Origin: Lepidodermella squamata
Lineage: Eukaryota > Gastrotricha
Reading direction: 5' to 3'
Assembly (NCBI GenBank): GCA_047495785.1
Contig: JBLDXI010000017.1
Location: forward strand, 682,001 to 746,000
Length of the DNA stretch: 64,000 nucleotides
The notes under the pieces are model-generated. The model made no database searches. It was not told the origin of the DNA and saw nothing but the letters and a program-made list of their open reading frames with translations. The translations under genes were made by a program, and so were the position numbers. Positions 44,778 to 56,080 of this stretch are shown in pieces; position 1 is the first letter of the stretch; each line of letters starts with the position of its first letter.

Positions 44778-46394
44778 CATAATGGGCCGAAAATTTAGAC
44801 ACCCTAAATTTGGACACTTCGGGCTTTTGCCCTGAATATCAACTTTTTCCCAACCTGATAAAAATCGGAAAATGTCACTGGAAAATAGCTCACTTCATAG
44901 GCTTTCCAGCGATATCAAATTTGCCGATACCTCAATACACTATCGACTTGCGAAAAATCGCCGAAGCACTACCGTCATTTGGGGCAAAATGAACCTTTGG
45001 GGCTAATTGGCCAAAAATTGAGGTTTTCACATTTTTATCGATAGCTCAAAAACTACAAGGTAAAACTTCACAAAAATTTACGGGGACGATTATCAACAAG
45101 CCTTTTACAAGTCTGTAAATTTTCAGCCAGGTATGTCCCGAAATGAGGTCACAGCATGTTGTTGCACAGAGGTGAGTTTAGGGAGGTAAAAATGACCCCT
45201 CTAAATTGAATTACCTGGAGCCAATCACGAGGTTTGATGATCAGATGAAATTTTTTCCTTCGACCATCATCGTCGTAGATCACAGCAAAAAAAAGCGCGA
45301 CCCCAGGCGATGCACAGGTATGGCTAGGTGATTGTGGCCAAATTACCCCATGGAAAACTCAATGATGGGGGCTAATTGGCCACCCTTATCCTTATAACGG
45401 GTTTTTAATGTTTGATGATTGTGAGGGTTGAATGGTCGAGTGGTTGTGATGCGTCATCAGAACTTGAGTGATCTGATGAGCGACGGTTCGAATCCTCATA
45501 ATGCAGCATTTTTTTGCTCCGCATTTAATTTTTAAAATTTTTTGTTTTAATTGTCCATTTTAATTATTCCAATAACACCATGTATGCCGGACAATTTTTT
45601 TGTTCGGGAGACGTTTAAAAATTGCTCAGCAATAAAACTCTCAGAAAAAACCGAGAAACTAATTAAAAATTATTAAAATGGACAATTAAAACAAAAAAAA
45701 TTAAAAATTAAATGCGGAGCAAAAAAATGCTGCATTATGAGGATTCGAACCGTCGCTCATCAGATCACTCAAGTTCTGATGACGCATCACAACCACTCGA
45801 CCATTCAACCCTCACAATCATCAAACATTAAAAACCCGTTATAAGGATAAGGGTGGCCAATTAGCCCCAAAACACCTGTCCAATTTGCCCCAAACCTGGG
45901 GCAAAATGAGCTTCCTATAAAATCGGAATCAGGACCCTTTGAAACGTGTAAAAATGCGAAAAAAACAGGAGGTCATTTTTTTCCCGCGGCCATTTTGCCC
46001 CAATTTACGGTATCACTCTCAGAAAGGTGTTTTGGGACCCCCTTGCCAAACACTCACCTGAGAACGGTTAGGGCTGAATTCATTTTTGATTTACCTAAGC
46101 TTAATGCGGTAAAAAAATCTCGGCAGTTGGGTGAGCCAATTTTACGATTTCATGATTCTAGCTAGAGAGCATAGTGGCTGATAATGAATCCGAATCCGAC
46201 GGCGCCGAGACGTCCAAATTTAGAGGTTTCATTACCTATTTTAAAAAAAAATCAAGTTGAGCTCCTAAATGCCCCAAAATTTACCTGCGGATCCGGATTC
46301 CACGGACGAAGGGTTGGCAATTTCTTTTAGATTTTTTGAATAAAACCACTTTTTTAAAACTCGTTTTGTCCAAAGTTAGGACCCATTACGGTAG
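44778..46394. mobile_element. three nested inverted-repeat elements in the spacer between units 2 and 3
   Basis: Outer level: accataatgggcc near 44778 against gacccattacggta near 46394. Middle level: taccgtcatttggggcaaaa near 44968 against ttttgccccaatttacggta near 46015. Inner level: a 501 bp foldback at 45368-45868 described separately. Each level has its own mirrored ends, as expected if each element landed inside the previous one. No coding frame of note. Confidence 0.65.
45368..45868. mobile_element. foldback element with about 200 bp arms carrying tRNA-like promoter boxes
   Basis: The ends are ggggctaattggccaccctt and its inverse; the arms run about 45368-45567 and 45665-45868 and are nearly perfect inverse copies. 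Each arm contains tggtcgagtgg, a good box A, and ggttcgaatcc, a perfect box B, about 50 bp apart with a variable-arm-like stem between, as in tRNA-Ser or Leu. The T-arm and acceptor stems do not pair well, so a working tRNA is unlikely. Confidence 0.75.
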
Positions 46395-46484
46395 AGTCAA
46401 ATTTAACAGAAAAATCTTTCAGCAAAATTAGTAAGCCGAAAATTATTAGGGTATCAGTATTAGTTTAGGAAAAAGACTCACGTT

Positions 46485-46590
46485 AAAATGTTCGGCAAAG
46501 CGCGATAAGTTATAGCCTGTTGTAAGCGCCGAGTAGGAACGAGACAATACCGAATCGAAGCGATATCAAGTGACCAATTATTTTAGAAAA
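46485..46590 (-). pseudogene. 5' fragment of the pseudoenzyme gene (relic O'')
   Basis: A second copy of the O-gene start, with the same junction at gactcacgtta as relic O' but with an insertion that breaks the frame after LLGAY and with ATG changed to ATT. It is more decayed than the copy at 41.6 kb. Confidence 0.75.
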
Positions 46591-46626
46591 ATATCAAAAA
46601 ATGCAAAAATGACTAGGATGGTGAAA

Positions 46627-46806
46627 TATCAACTCGTCCGCTACAACTCATCCGAAATTAAATACACATTTAAAGAACTAGTTTTAAACTCATCCGCTGA
46701 CAATTGGTCAGGCCCGGTCGAGTTGTCAATAAAGTGAAATTATTAATTATTTTTTAATTATTCAACTTTTCTGACAACTTTCGGGTGCATTTCGGATGAG
46801 TTGACG
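46627..46806. repeat. inverted repeat, caactcgtccgctacaactc family
   Basis: The arms are caactcgtccgctacaactc / atccgaaat and the inverse atttcggatgagttgacg. It is related to 41745-41871 and located the same way upstream (on the map) of P3. Confidence 0.65.
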
Positions 46807-46903
46807 CCACAAGATATGAATTTCGAGGCGTAATTATTCTTGATTTTATGAGGATTTTACTAATTAATTTCAGCAGCTTCTGAATAGCACGATAACGTTT
46901 CGT

Positions 46904-48448
46904 CTACGCGAGGTTTTCCAGACTGAAATCAGCATCAACACCAGCAACTTTGAGCCTGTAAACCAGGTAGTCAATGATAGGCTGATTTTTCCCCGGAACG
47001 TAGTGAAACCTGAAAAATTTGAAAAATCAACCCATAAATTTAACATTTAAATTTAAATTACGTCACAGCAACATCGGAGCAGCAACCCTCGCCGTCTACG
47101 TATGGGTACTTCTCCCAAGTTATGATCGTATGACCCTCCATCGCGCCCGGTGTCAGCAATTTCCAAGGTGCCTCAAAGAGAAATCGTTGACGCCCGATGC
47201 GGTCTCGAGAATCGGTCATAGGAATTCCGATAGAATTACAGCACATTCCAAATGCAACATCTAGTATATTTTTAGAAAAATTTCCAAAATTAGGTCAAGA
47301 GACATACCTTCGCTTTTTTCAAATTCTGCAGGCCAACACTTGGAAAAATTTGTGTAGGACGTAGTGATGATTAGGTCAAGCGCTCGACGCGAAACCACAT
47401 AGCCCTGCACAATGGCATAATTATTAGCAATTTTTATTGGTTCGCCACCTTTCGTGCACTTAATTTTCCCACGGTTCCCAAGGTGGATTTCTTCTAATTT
47501 GAGGCTAACGAATATATCTAATAATTAATTGTATTTTGCGGTAAGCGAGGTAAATTTAAGGAAGATACTTCAGTATCGATTTTACAATTCAGTGATTTTT
47601 TTGATATCGCCGAAAGGTAACAATGAAATTTTCTACCAAGCTAATATAAAAAGGTCGATCCTTCGAGAGTTGCTATATCGAAAAATCACTGATATAGAAT
47701 CAATAAAAGGCCAAATTGCAAATAATCCGAAAATTTCGGAAATGTTCATAGCTTTTTTTATTATTTTTAATGGACTCACCGAGCCTCCCATTGGGAAGTT
47801 TTGCGTATCATTCCACGTTTCATTGTAGAAATGACGGCCGAAGAACCACGGCTCATTCGCATCGTAGTGCCCCAGTAAAAATTTGAAATTCTCCATCAGC
47901 ACGAATGTATCATCATCGCCTTTGAAAAACCAATCAAAACTGTTCAAATAATTCGTATGAGCCCATTGGAACGCCGGCCTAACTTTCGACCACACGTGAG
48001 CCCAGTCGTTGAACTTTTTTCCAGCTGAAAAATTCCGCGCGGGCAGGCCGAAATCTTCAGCGTCGGAGACGAACACAAATTCGGTGCATTTGCGAGCCCA
48101 CGAATGAGCGACTAATCTAGCTCGTTTTTTGTGGTATTTCTTGGTGGATAGAATCAGGCATAGAATTCGAACTGATTTGTCGAGTAGGTGTACAACATTT
48201 CGATCCCGCCCATCGCCGATTATTTCGCCTTTTTTCGAAGACGGCTTACTGATTTTGATCGATTCGAATTCGGTAGCGTTAAAGTGAACATTTTCGGCCT
48301 GGTCAGCATTCGAGCTCGATGGAACCAAAATGTCGACCAAATAATTGCCGACGATGAATAAGAGAAATGCTTGAAGTGCTAACGATGTAAAATTGCTGGC
48401 CCGGGGCATTTTAATAAATTTTAATAAATCTAAGAAATTGAAATGCAT
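46904..48448 (-). CDS. C1GALT1-like glycosyltransferase, tandem copy P3
   Basis: Exons 48448-47780, 47404-47308, 47260-47062 and 47009-46904 give 356 residues. The second to fourth exons have the same lengths as in P1 and P2. The N-terminus differs: the P1/P2 start Met is Leu here, so translation starts upstream (MHFNFLDLLKFIK) or at MPRASN. Catalytic motifs are intact (WARKCTEFVF, FKGDDDTFVLMENF, EGCCSDVAV, ending VDADFSLENLA). One mid-exon segment is altered (KCWPAEFEKSE versus KCVPPTFEKCE), changing a cysteine shared by P1 and P2 to Ser. Intron 1 is the shortest of the three. Confidence 0.92.
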
Positions 48449-48470
48449 GAATTTTAGGGTCTACATCATT

Positions 48471-49720
48471 CCATCGAACTAATAATTTCTTTCCGCGAAC
48501 CATTTTTACTTAAAACGTCGGAAATATATAAAACGGGTGAAAACTAAATTAAACCATCGGAAAGTCATTTTACTGCATTATTACATCGGAACATGATCTT
48601 AATTTATCGGAGCACTAGCTTAACCTGTCGGAATGCGCTCGACCTGGTTTCCTTTGCTTTCAGTCTTCGATATTGGATTTTTTTTTGAAATTACGAGTCT
48701 GATAATAAGACATCAGACTGATGATGAATACATAGAATTAGAAGCTTATGAGGATGACATTAGTCCTCGTAGGTGCTGCGAGTAACTGCGCGCGGTGGAA
48801 TAATTGAGCTGTGGCGCCAAAACGAGCCTGTACAGGGTCGCGCTATTAAATAAGTCCTATTGACGAAGTTGAGTTTGATGATGAGGCTTATATCAAAAAT
48901 CATCCTCGTCTGGTTATACGACCATAGAACTGTCATTTGGCATCGAAGTATATTGCGACTGATGTGATACTTTCATGTGAAAATGAATGGTCACAAGTGG
49001 CTTGGAAGTAAGGATTTAGTTTTTAGGATTTTCCGACGCTCATAAGTCATTTTTAAGAAGTCACTGTGGTAAAGTCAACGACTTGCGCACCGTTGTTTAG
49101 CTCGCTTTATCACCTACCGAGGTATTTCCGACGGTTTCAGTCTATTATTAATTGACCGTTAACAAGTATCCAGCATCGCAAATACGGTGTTGACTTGAAA
49201 AAGGACCATTTTCGAACTCAGTTTTGCCTGAGGATTTTGAATTTTCAAATTTCAGACTTCTAGGAGGCTCCCATCCTTCTTAAGAGACATGTAACCTCAA
49301 AGGGTCCATGAGACGTCTTATCGATCTAAGTTGGCACAGAGATGCACAGAGATAAAAAATTTGGCGGAATCAATTTTGAATTTCTAGCGAGAATCCTAAC
49401 CTCAGCAAATTACCCGACAAATTTTGATTGCTCGAAGCCTTGCCGTGGACGCTATTTTACAAGAAGAGCCAACTGATCGCAGGGCCGAGCTAGCCGTGGT
49501 CATGCTTAATTTTCAATTTGGACGCTAATATGATACATTCCCGCCATCCCGCAACTCGTTTCATTATTCTTGATTTTACGATTTACTTAAACCATCGGAA
49601 TAATATTTAAATATTAACTTAAATACGAATTTCCGATGAATATAGAATAATAATTATATTTCGATGGTTCCGATGGTTTAAGTAAAAATGGTTCGCGGAA
49701 AGAAATTATTAGTTCGATGG
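48471..49720. mobile_element. 1.25 kb DNA element with about 43 bp near-perfect inverted ends
   Basis: The left end starts ccatcgaactaataatttct and continues through cgcgaaccatttttactta; the right end is the exact inverse. Subterminal catcgga words are repeated on both sides. No transposase-length open frame is present, so it is non-autonomous. It lies between P3 and the last exon of gene Q. Confidence 0.85.
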
Positions 49721-49806
49721 TTTCATGTTACTTCGAATTTTATGCTTGCAAATTCAATTATTTTTTTTTAATAATTTGTCTGATATTTCGTAATATTCAT
49801 TTTTAT

Positions 49807-52800
49807 TTATGATAAATTATCCAGGAAAAAATCCGCGTCGACACCGGCTAGCTTCAACCGATAGACCATGAATTCGATAAACATCTGAAATTTTCCTCGC
49901 ACGTAGTGAAACCTAAAATAAATAATTTTTAAAAAATTCAAAAAATTCAAAATTAATTTAAATTATAAGTGGCTTATTTAGAAATAGATTATCAAAGGTG
50001 AGAATTGGAGGGAATGATTTTGAGTATTTATTGAAATATTTCGAGAATTTAGAACAATGAATTGTAAATAAATTGACCGAAAATGAGGGAAAAGAGGGGT
50101 TTGGCGAAATTTTTGAGCTCGCTTCAGAAAATCTTGGAATCCAAGAATTGTCCCAATTCGAGTGAACACACTCTTTGCGATTTTTTGGAAATTACAGAAA
50201 ATTCGCCTAATCCCACTTTTCACTTATTTTCGGTCAATTTAAAGTAGAAATTTGCAAAATTTTGAAGCTGAAAATTATTAGGGCAACAGTATTATTTTTG
50301 AAATATACTTTATTCGACATTATATTCACTTCTTTTCCCATCAAATTCCTTCTTTTTACATTAAAACTTTTTTCTGCCATTATCCACTCTTTTTTCACAT
50401 TATAAATACTCTTTTTGCCACTAAATTCAAATTAAATCCGGGGCTCTCGAAAAAAATATTTTTGAAATCGCCATCGTCTTCTGAGTCGGAATATGCACTG
50501 GTCGGCAGTGATCCGACTAGGTCCAGCTCTGAGGGGGGTAAATAGAGCTATTTTGAGCCCAAAATTAGCAAATCAACAGCGGGGACCCTTACGTTTATCA
50601 GAAATTTTCGAACGCCAGGTGGGTTTGTTTACCCCCTTTCCCCCGTACTCGGAGCACTGCTGGTCGGTTATTTATACCCAAGCATTTATTCTCGAGCTCT
50701 TCTACAGTCATTTCTAGCGATGGGTCTGAGCAGGTTAGAGCAGGTCGAGGTACGGCGGTTGTTTACGAAGAGGCATCTCGCTTTCAGCTTGAGAAACCCT
50801 CTGACAGGGGTGTCCTAATGCTTCTAGGAATTTCCGACGCCAAGAAACGTTTTCACACAGTGCTTATGTCAGAGTTTCCAGCCACGAAGATCATCGAGCT
50901 TACAAGCGAATCATGAAGTTGTGCGAGACGCTAAGCCGAATTTCATCGTCGAAGCCGTCATGGGAGATGGTTCGAAGGCCATTCGAAGAACTTAAAGGAG
51001 TGGTGGCGCAGCCAAAACCGTCCCTAGTTGTATGCTCGAGTTAAGAATGACATTGATTACCTGCAATTATCTGGTTCCGATGAAGATTTAAAGCTGGCAT
51101 CAACTGCTAAATGGCTTATGAGGAAAAACCAGGGCATATTCATCAGAAGACGATGGCGATTTCAAAAATATTTTTTTCGGGACCATCTGATTTAATTTGA
51201 ATGAATTACCCCCACTTGCGCAACTGCCACTTGCGCAACCAGCGCAACCCCACTTGCGCAACTTTTCTAGTTATTTTTTTTTAGTTTTAAGCAGTTTTCA
51301 TCAAGACTGAAGTAGATACATTATAAAAGTAATAATATTTTGGAAATGCAACTATTGAGGCGTCATTTGGTGTATGTCATTTGATGATCCATTATTTGGT
51401 CATAAGCCTTTAGATGTTAAATTACAAAAAACAAAATGCCGGCTTTATTTCAAAATGTTCAGCGCATAGCTAGAGCGGATATAGAAGCAAAGAACCAAAT
51501 TGTGTAGAAAAGCTTGTAGAAGAGCCGATCAACGATGTTAACTTTTTGTAATCAGTAATCAATGATGACATACTGTCTAGGCAAGCGAGTAAATCGTTGG
51601 TGGTGTTTTCGCTGTAGCCGAAATGGCGTACAACTTGCTGGATATGTTACTCCACCCGTTCGTATTTCGGCAAAACACGCTCAACTTATAGACCTCGATC
51701 GATTTTACGCTTTTTCGCGGCAGAGGCGATTTCTTTGTTGAAATGTTGGAAGCACTTTTGGCACTTGCGAGTATCATCTGCTGACCACGCGTTATTATAG
51801 CCACTCGTATAACATACACCAAATGACGCCTCAATAGTTGCATTTCCAAAATATTATTACTTTTATAATGTATCTACTTCAGTCTTGATGAAAACTGCTT
51901 AAAACTAAAAAAATAACTAGAAAAGTTGCGCAAGTGGGGTTGCGCTGGTTGCGCAAGTGGTAGTTGCGCAAGTGGGGGATAACCATTTGAATTTAATGGA
52001 AAAAAGAGTATTTATAATGTGATAAAAGAGTGGATAATGGCAGGAAAAGTTTTAAATGTAAAAAGAAGGAATTTAATGTGAAAAGAAGTGAATTTAATGT
52101 AGTTAAAAGTATGGTCCTTATTTTTTGATCAAGACTCACGTTACGGGGACATCTGAACAGCATCCTTCGCCCTCGACAAAGCCATAACGGTCCCATGTTG
52201 ATATGACACGCTTGCTCACAACGCCTGGCATTAGCAAATTGCGGGGTGACTCAAACAAAAAACGCTGACGGCCGATTCGATCTCGCGAATCAGTCATCGT
52301 AATTTGCGCTCCTTCGGCACAATGACCAATTTCAACATCTTAGGAATAACTGTTTTAAAAATAAATAAGAAAAAAATAACTTTTTTTACCTTCATAGAAA
52401 GCATCTAGCGGGGCGGCACATTTATTAGGGTAAGGAAAGGACGTCGTGATCATTATGTCCAGCGCCGCTCGTGAGAAAATATAGCCCTGGAAAAAATAAT
52501 CGTAAATAATTTTCAGCAAATATTAATTTGAAAAACCAACTGATCCACCCATCGGGAACAGTTGAGGATTGTCCCAAGTTTCGTTGTAAAATTCGCGGCC
52601 GAAAAACCACGGTAAATTCGGGTCGTGATGGCCGAGCATGAACTGCATATTTTCCATCATGGCATACGTATCATCGTCGCCTTTGAAGAACCAATCGTAA
52701 TCATGCAGGTACTCTCGATGGGCCCATTCTAACATCCCCCGAACCTATAGGGAAAATTATTAGATTTCTTTCCAAAAATTTGAATGATTTACCTTTGCCC

Positions 52801-53230
52801 ATATGTAGTCATAACCGTCGTAATCTGGGCCGTAGGAAAAATTTCTCGCCATCATTTTCGGCTCGTTGACATCGGAAACGAATATCAGTTTCGTACACCG
52901 CCGGCCCCACGTTGTTGCTGCTATCCTTGCTCGTTTAACGTGGTAATCTTTCGTTGTCAAAATTAGGCACAAAATTCGCACAGATTTACTGAGCAATCTG
53001 CCAACATTTCTGCTTCGCAGGTTAGCTCGATGCGGTCCCGTTAATTTCACTTGATTCTCAATCAACAAATTAATGGGTGCGTTTGTTGATAAATCATCGG
53101 GTGACCAATTCTTGTGACTAACGGTCAAAAAATCGGCGATAAAACAGCCAGCGCACAGCAGGGCAGCGGCTTGAAAAAATCGCCAGAAAGTAACGGCGAA
53201 AATTCGCGGCATTTTTGTAACGAAATACAT
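49807..53230 (-). CDS. C1GALT1-like glycosyltransferase (gene Q), last intron filled by nested elements
   Basis: Five exons (53230-52793, 52744-52541, 52486-52390, 52338-52140, 49912-49807; phases 0, 0, 1, 2) give 347 residues. It has a type II anchor (FFQAAALLCAGCFIADFL), RILCLILTTKDYHVKRARIA, TWGRRCTKLIF, WFFKGDDDTYAMMENM, FPMGGS-GYIFSRAALD, YE-DVEIGHC, SRDRIGRQRFLFESPR and EGCCSDVPV, with the end FHYVRGKFQMFIEFMVYRL. Exon lengths 97, 199 and 106 equal those of P1-P3, but the P genes lack the intron after WAK. The last intron (2.2 kb) is almost entirely inverted-repeat DNA; splicing across it is inferred from matching phase and from the paralogs. Confidence 0.87.
50320..52105. mobile_element. 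nested palindromes in the last intron of gene Q
   Basis: The outer arms of about 115 bp (50320-50435 and 51985-52105) are inverse copies containing attatccactcttttt and cattataaatactctttt. Inside, aaaaatatttttgaaatcgc at about 50455 mirrors a copy at about 51150, forming a second unit. A third unit, 51209-51978, has arms of about 167 bp that begin cccccacttgcgcaact. All three are distinct repeats. Short frames in the third unit's core (for example minus strand KCQKCFQHFNKEIASAAKKR) might be a transposon remnant. Confidence 0.75.
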
Positions 53231-53934
53231 GATTACACCCGGCTTGCTCTTTTTTGACTTTTTTCACCGGCAACTTTTAGTGTCACATCAGCTGTCCGGC
53301 TATTTTTCAGTCGGCAACTCCTCACGTGGACTTTCACTTGGTGCGAGGGTGTTTAAATAATAAAATGGAACTACTCGGTCACGAAACTCTCGCTCGGTAT
53401 TTACCCACATTTTTGCGAATCAAGTGCAGTTTGATAATAAGTCGGATTAAAAATCGTCAGATTTTTTACGTCATCACTGGCGCATCCAGGTTGTTGTAAT
53501 AATTCCCGCGGCCCTGGCTGATTTCACAGGATACATTGCGTTATTAATTTAATCAAATGGGATAAAACAGAATAACGGCACTTGATTAGGAGCCAACGTA
53601 ATTTTTCAACTCAGGAAGACCTACACATAATTCAAGTTGCCGCAAAAATGATGAGAATGACTCATTTTTTTTTCGTACCGAGATATTGTGTCATTATTTT
53701 CGAGTGAAATTTTTCTCGCAGTTTTACGAATTGTTCCAGAATATATTTTTATATACCGTAAAATCGCCCCAGGTGTATTATTGCTGCTATTGCCTACGAA
53801 AAGCGATTTTGACCTCGAGTTGGGTGGCTTTAATTACCCTTTTATAAAAATGGCCGCATTTGTTCACTTTTATTACTGACCTGGATTTTTATTTATTAGA
53901 TCGCTTAACCTTCAATAAAGCCTGACGCTAAGCA
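53231..53934. other. intergenic between the glycosyltransferase and EF-hand arrays
   Basis: No gene is seen. The genes on both sides point away from this 0.7 kb, so it should hold two promoters. Confidence 0.45.
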
Positions 53935-54488
53935 ATGAACGGGGCTGATATTGTGAGTTCAAGGCAATAAATCGTTACAAAAATAACAAGCTTTTCCTTT
54001 AGATTGTGTTCGATATTCAGCAGGCCGAGACAACGCTTGCCTATTATTTTCAAAACATTTCAGCATGGACAACAAATTTTCAACAGGCAGCTGCTAATTT
54101 CTCCGACAACTGGGAAATGCTGTTCGATCAGCTTGACTTTAATGAGGACGGCACCTTGGAAATTGTAAGAAAATGACAGGGATAGAATTATGAAAAATTC
54201 CTCCTTAATATTTTTGAATTGCGTTTTTTCCACCAGGCTGAGCTGAAAACGGTTTCGAAGGCTAACAAGCGGCTGATGGCGACTCATCCGGATGCGGTTG
54301 CCATGGCAACGCTACTTGGCGAGATGCTACCCCGCCTGATTGCGATGTCAAGACGCGACCCTGTCAGCAAGGATCAATTTCGCGAAGTTCTGGAACATGT
54401 CCTAATCGAACACGGCAGTGCTCTAGGCCTTGTCCACGAAACAATTCACGTTTCTGAGAGCAAGAATCGAGCCATCAAAAATATTTAA
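53935..54488 (+). CDS. small EF-hand protein 1 (canonical calcium loop)
   Basis: Three exons (53935-53952, 54003-54164, 54237-54488; all phase 0) give 143 residues. The first exon codes only MNGADI. Helices around QQAETTLAYYFQNISAW lead to one EF-hand, LFDQLDFNEDGTLEIAEL, whose loop has the calcium ligands at positions 1, 3, 5, 9 and 12. A helical C-terminal half (ATLLGEMLPRLIAM...KDQFREVLEHVLIEHG) follows, with a paired-helix look but no second loop. There is no signal peptide, so it is probably cytosolic. The array paralogs share the tiny-first-exon design or the split EF region. Function unknown. Confidence 0.75.
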
Positions 54489-54940
54489 AAAAATACCATT
54501 ATTTCCTGTCATCTCGTGCCATATTTTATTCGATACATTCTACAAATCTAATATTTTTCAGAGCGTATTTTGAAAATCCCTGTTATTAGTGTTTGATGTC
54601 ATCGATTTGTTCCATTGATCTGAAGTTATTTTTTAAGCATTACATATTATATCTAAGAATAAAAGCATCTAATTCTAGATCGCAAAACGATCGGCTATTC
54701 TTATTACGTTTTAGTTCACCTCTCAGTGCTATCAATTAAAGACGCCATGCATAGGATTATTGCTTCGAGAGGATTACAGTTTAATTTACCTCAATTGGCA
54801 TTAAACCCGCCCTGGGGTGAAATGGCGTTGTACTTCAGAATCCCCTTGCACATAATAATATGTATAGCCGTAATAAAATCAATTTTTTTAAATAAAACTG
54901 CTAAAACTCGAGGTTTTAGTTTTTTTATAATTTTAGAAAA
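54489..54940. other. intergenic within the EF-hand array
   Basis: No gene is called; a 77-codon frame at 54726-54959 overlaps the next gene's first exon in another frame and lacks support. Confidence 0.4.
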
Positions 54941-55743
54941 ATGTCAAAACATTTTGTAAGTTTGCCAATTTATTTATATAAGGATTCCGCTGATTATTGA
55001 TTTTATCGCAGGCAACTATCGACTTAGAATTTGCCGAAACTATAATTAAGTCTTTCTGTGAACGAATCGGGGCCTTGTCGCCGCAAGAATATTCCCTTGA
55101 TAATGTCATCGAAAATTTTGTGAACAAATGGGAGCTGCTTTTCGAAGAGTACAGATATTTTCCGAATTTTCTTAATTTTTTCCAATTTTTTCCCTTTGAT
55201 AGAATGGACACGAGCAGCGACGGTGAAATCGGGCGTGACGAGTTGAATACCTGCTCATTAGCGTGTCATCAAGTGACGGATAAGGAGCCTCGAGCCGCTG
55301 CGATTCTAAAAATTTTCAACGAAATTTTACTTCGCTTATTGGCGTCGAAAGGCCCAATTGATAAATCTCAATTTTACTCCGCTATGCAACACGTCATTGA
55401 CGAGCATAAGCGGTTAGAGGCGGAGCCTGTTAAAAACAGCCAAAAGGGCAGTACGAGTGAAGACCCAGGCGCCATGTTGGCGACGAATGAGGAGGAGTTC
55501 GATGAATGCTCGGACGATCATGGAGGCGAAGATGAGGAGGAAGAGGAGGAAAGTAGCTCAAGCGAATCATCATCCTCAAGTTCAGAAGACGAGGAAGAAG
55601 CGGCGAAAGAGGCTGAGAGAAAGCGACGAACGTGCGAACACAGCAATGATGGCGTCTGTTTCAGGTGTTTCATAGCTCGGAAACAGGTAATTTTAATTAT
55701 TTCTTTTTATTATCGATTTTTTAATTATAACCTTAAAAAGTAA
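54941..55743 (+). CDS. small EF-hand protein 2 with acidic-serine tail and Cys cluster
   Basis: Exons 54941-54955 (MSKHF only), 55012-55148 and 55203-55743 give 230 residues. The 54 bp intron at 55149 sits just before the EF loop; splicing yields LLFEEMDTSSDGEIGRDEL, a canonical calcium loop. The C-terminal half repeats the QFYSAMQHVIDEHKR helix seen in paralogs, then adds a long tail of Glu, Asp and Ser (EEEEEESSSSESSSS) and a CEHSNDGVCFRCF cluster that could bind metal. The stop is uncertain: an intron might begin at GTAATT (55687) and change the last dozen residues. Confidence 0.7.
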
Positions 55744-56080
55744 ATATTATAAGGATTTAACGCGGTACGTGTTTGAGCTCAGGTATGAGTCATGCTGGAA
55801 AATTCCAAGTTAAAGTCATCTGATTCGGTGATAATGCGAAATGTGATACGCGACATCCGTGTGCGCAATATATATTTTTGCGCGCATAATATTTTTCGCG
55901 CGCGCGCGTAGAATTTTCGAGAAAATCATCGTTAGCCTGATCCTAATCACGCTCCACAGATAATTAGCGGCAAATCCAAGCGGAGTGCGCGCTACCCCTA
56001 ATAGTCGAAACTTTTACTCAATTCCGTTTTTCCCACGGTCAATTTTCTCCTCATCTTATCAAATATATTTTCAACAAAAA
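55744..56080. other. intergenic within the EF-hand array
   Basis: No gene is seen. A run of alternating cgcgcg near 55860-55910 is the only notable composition. Confidence 0.4.

Noticed and set aside
45426-45507. A tRNA-Ser or tRNA-Leu gene
   Set aside because: Box A and box B are good, but the T stem and acceptor stem do not pair, and it lies in a foldback arm with an inverted twin.
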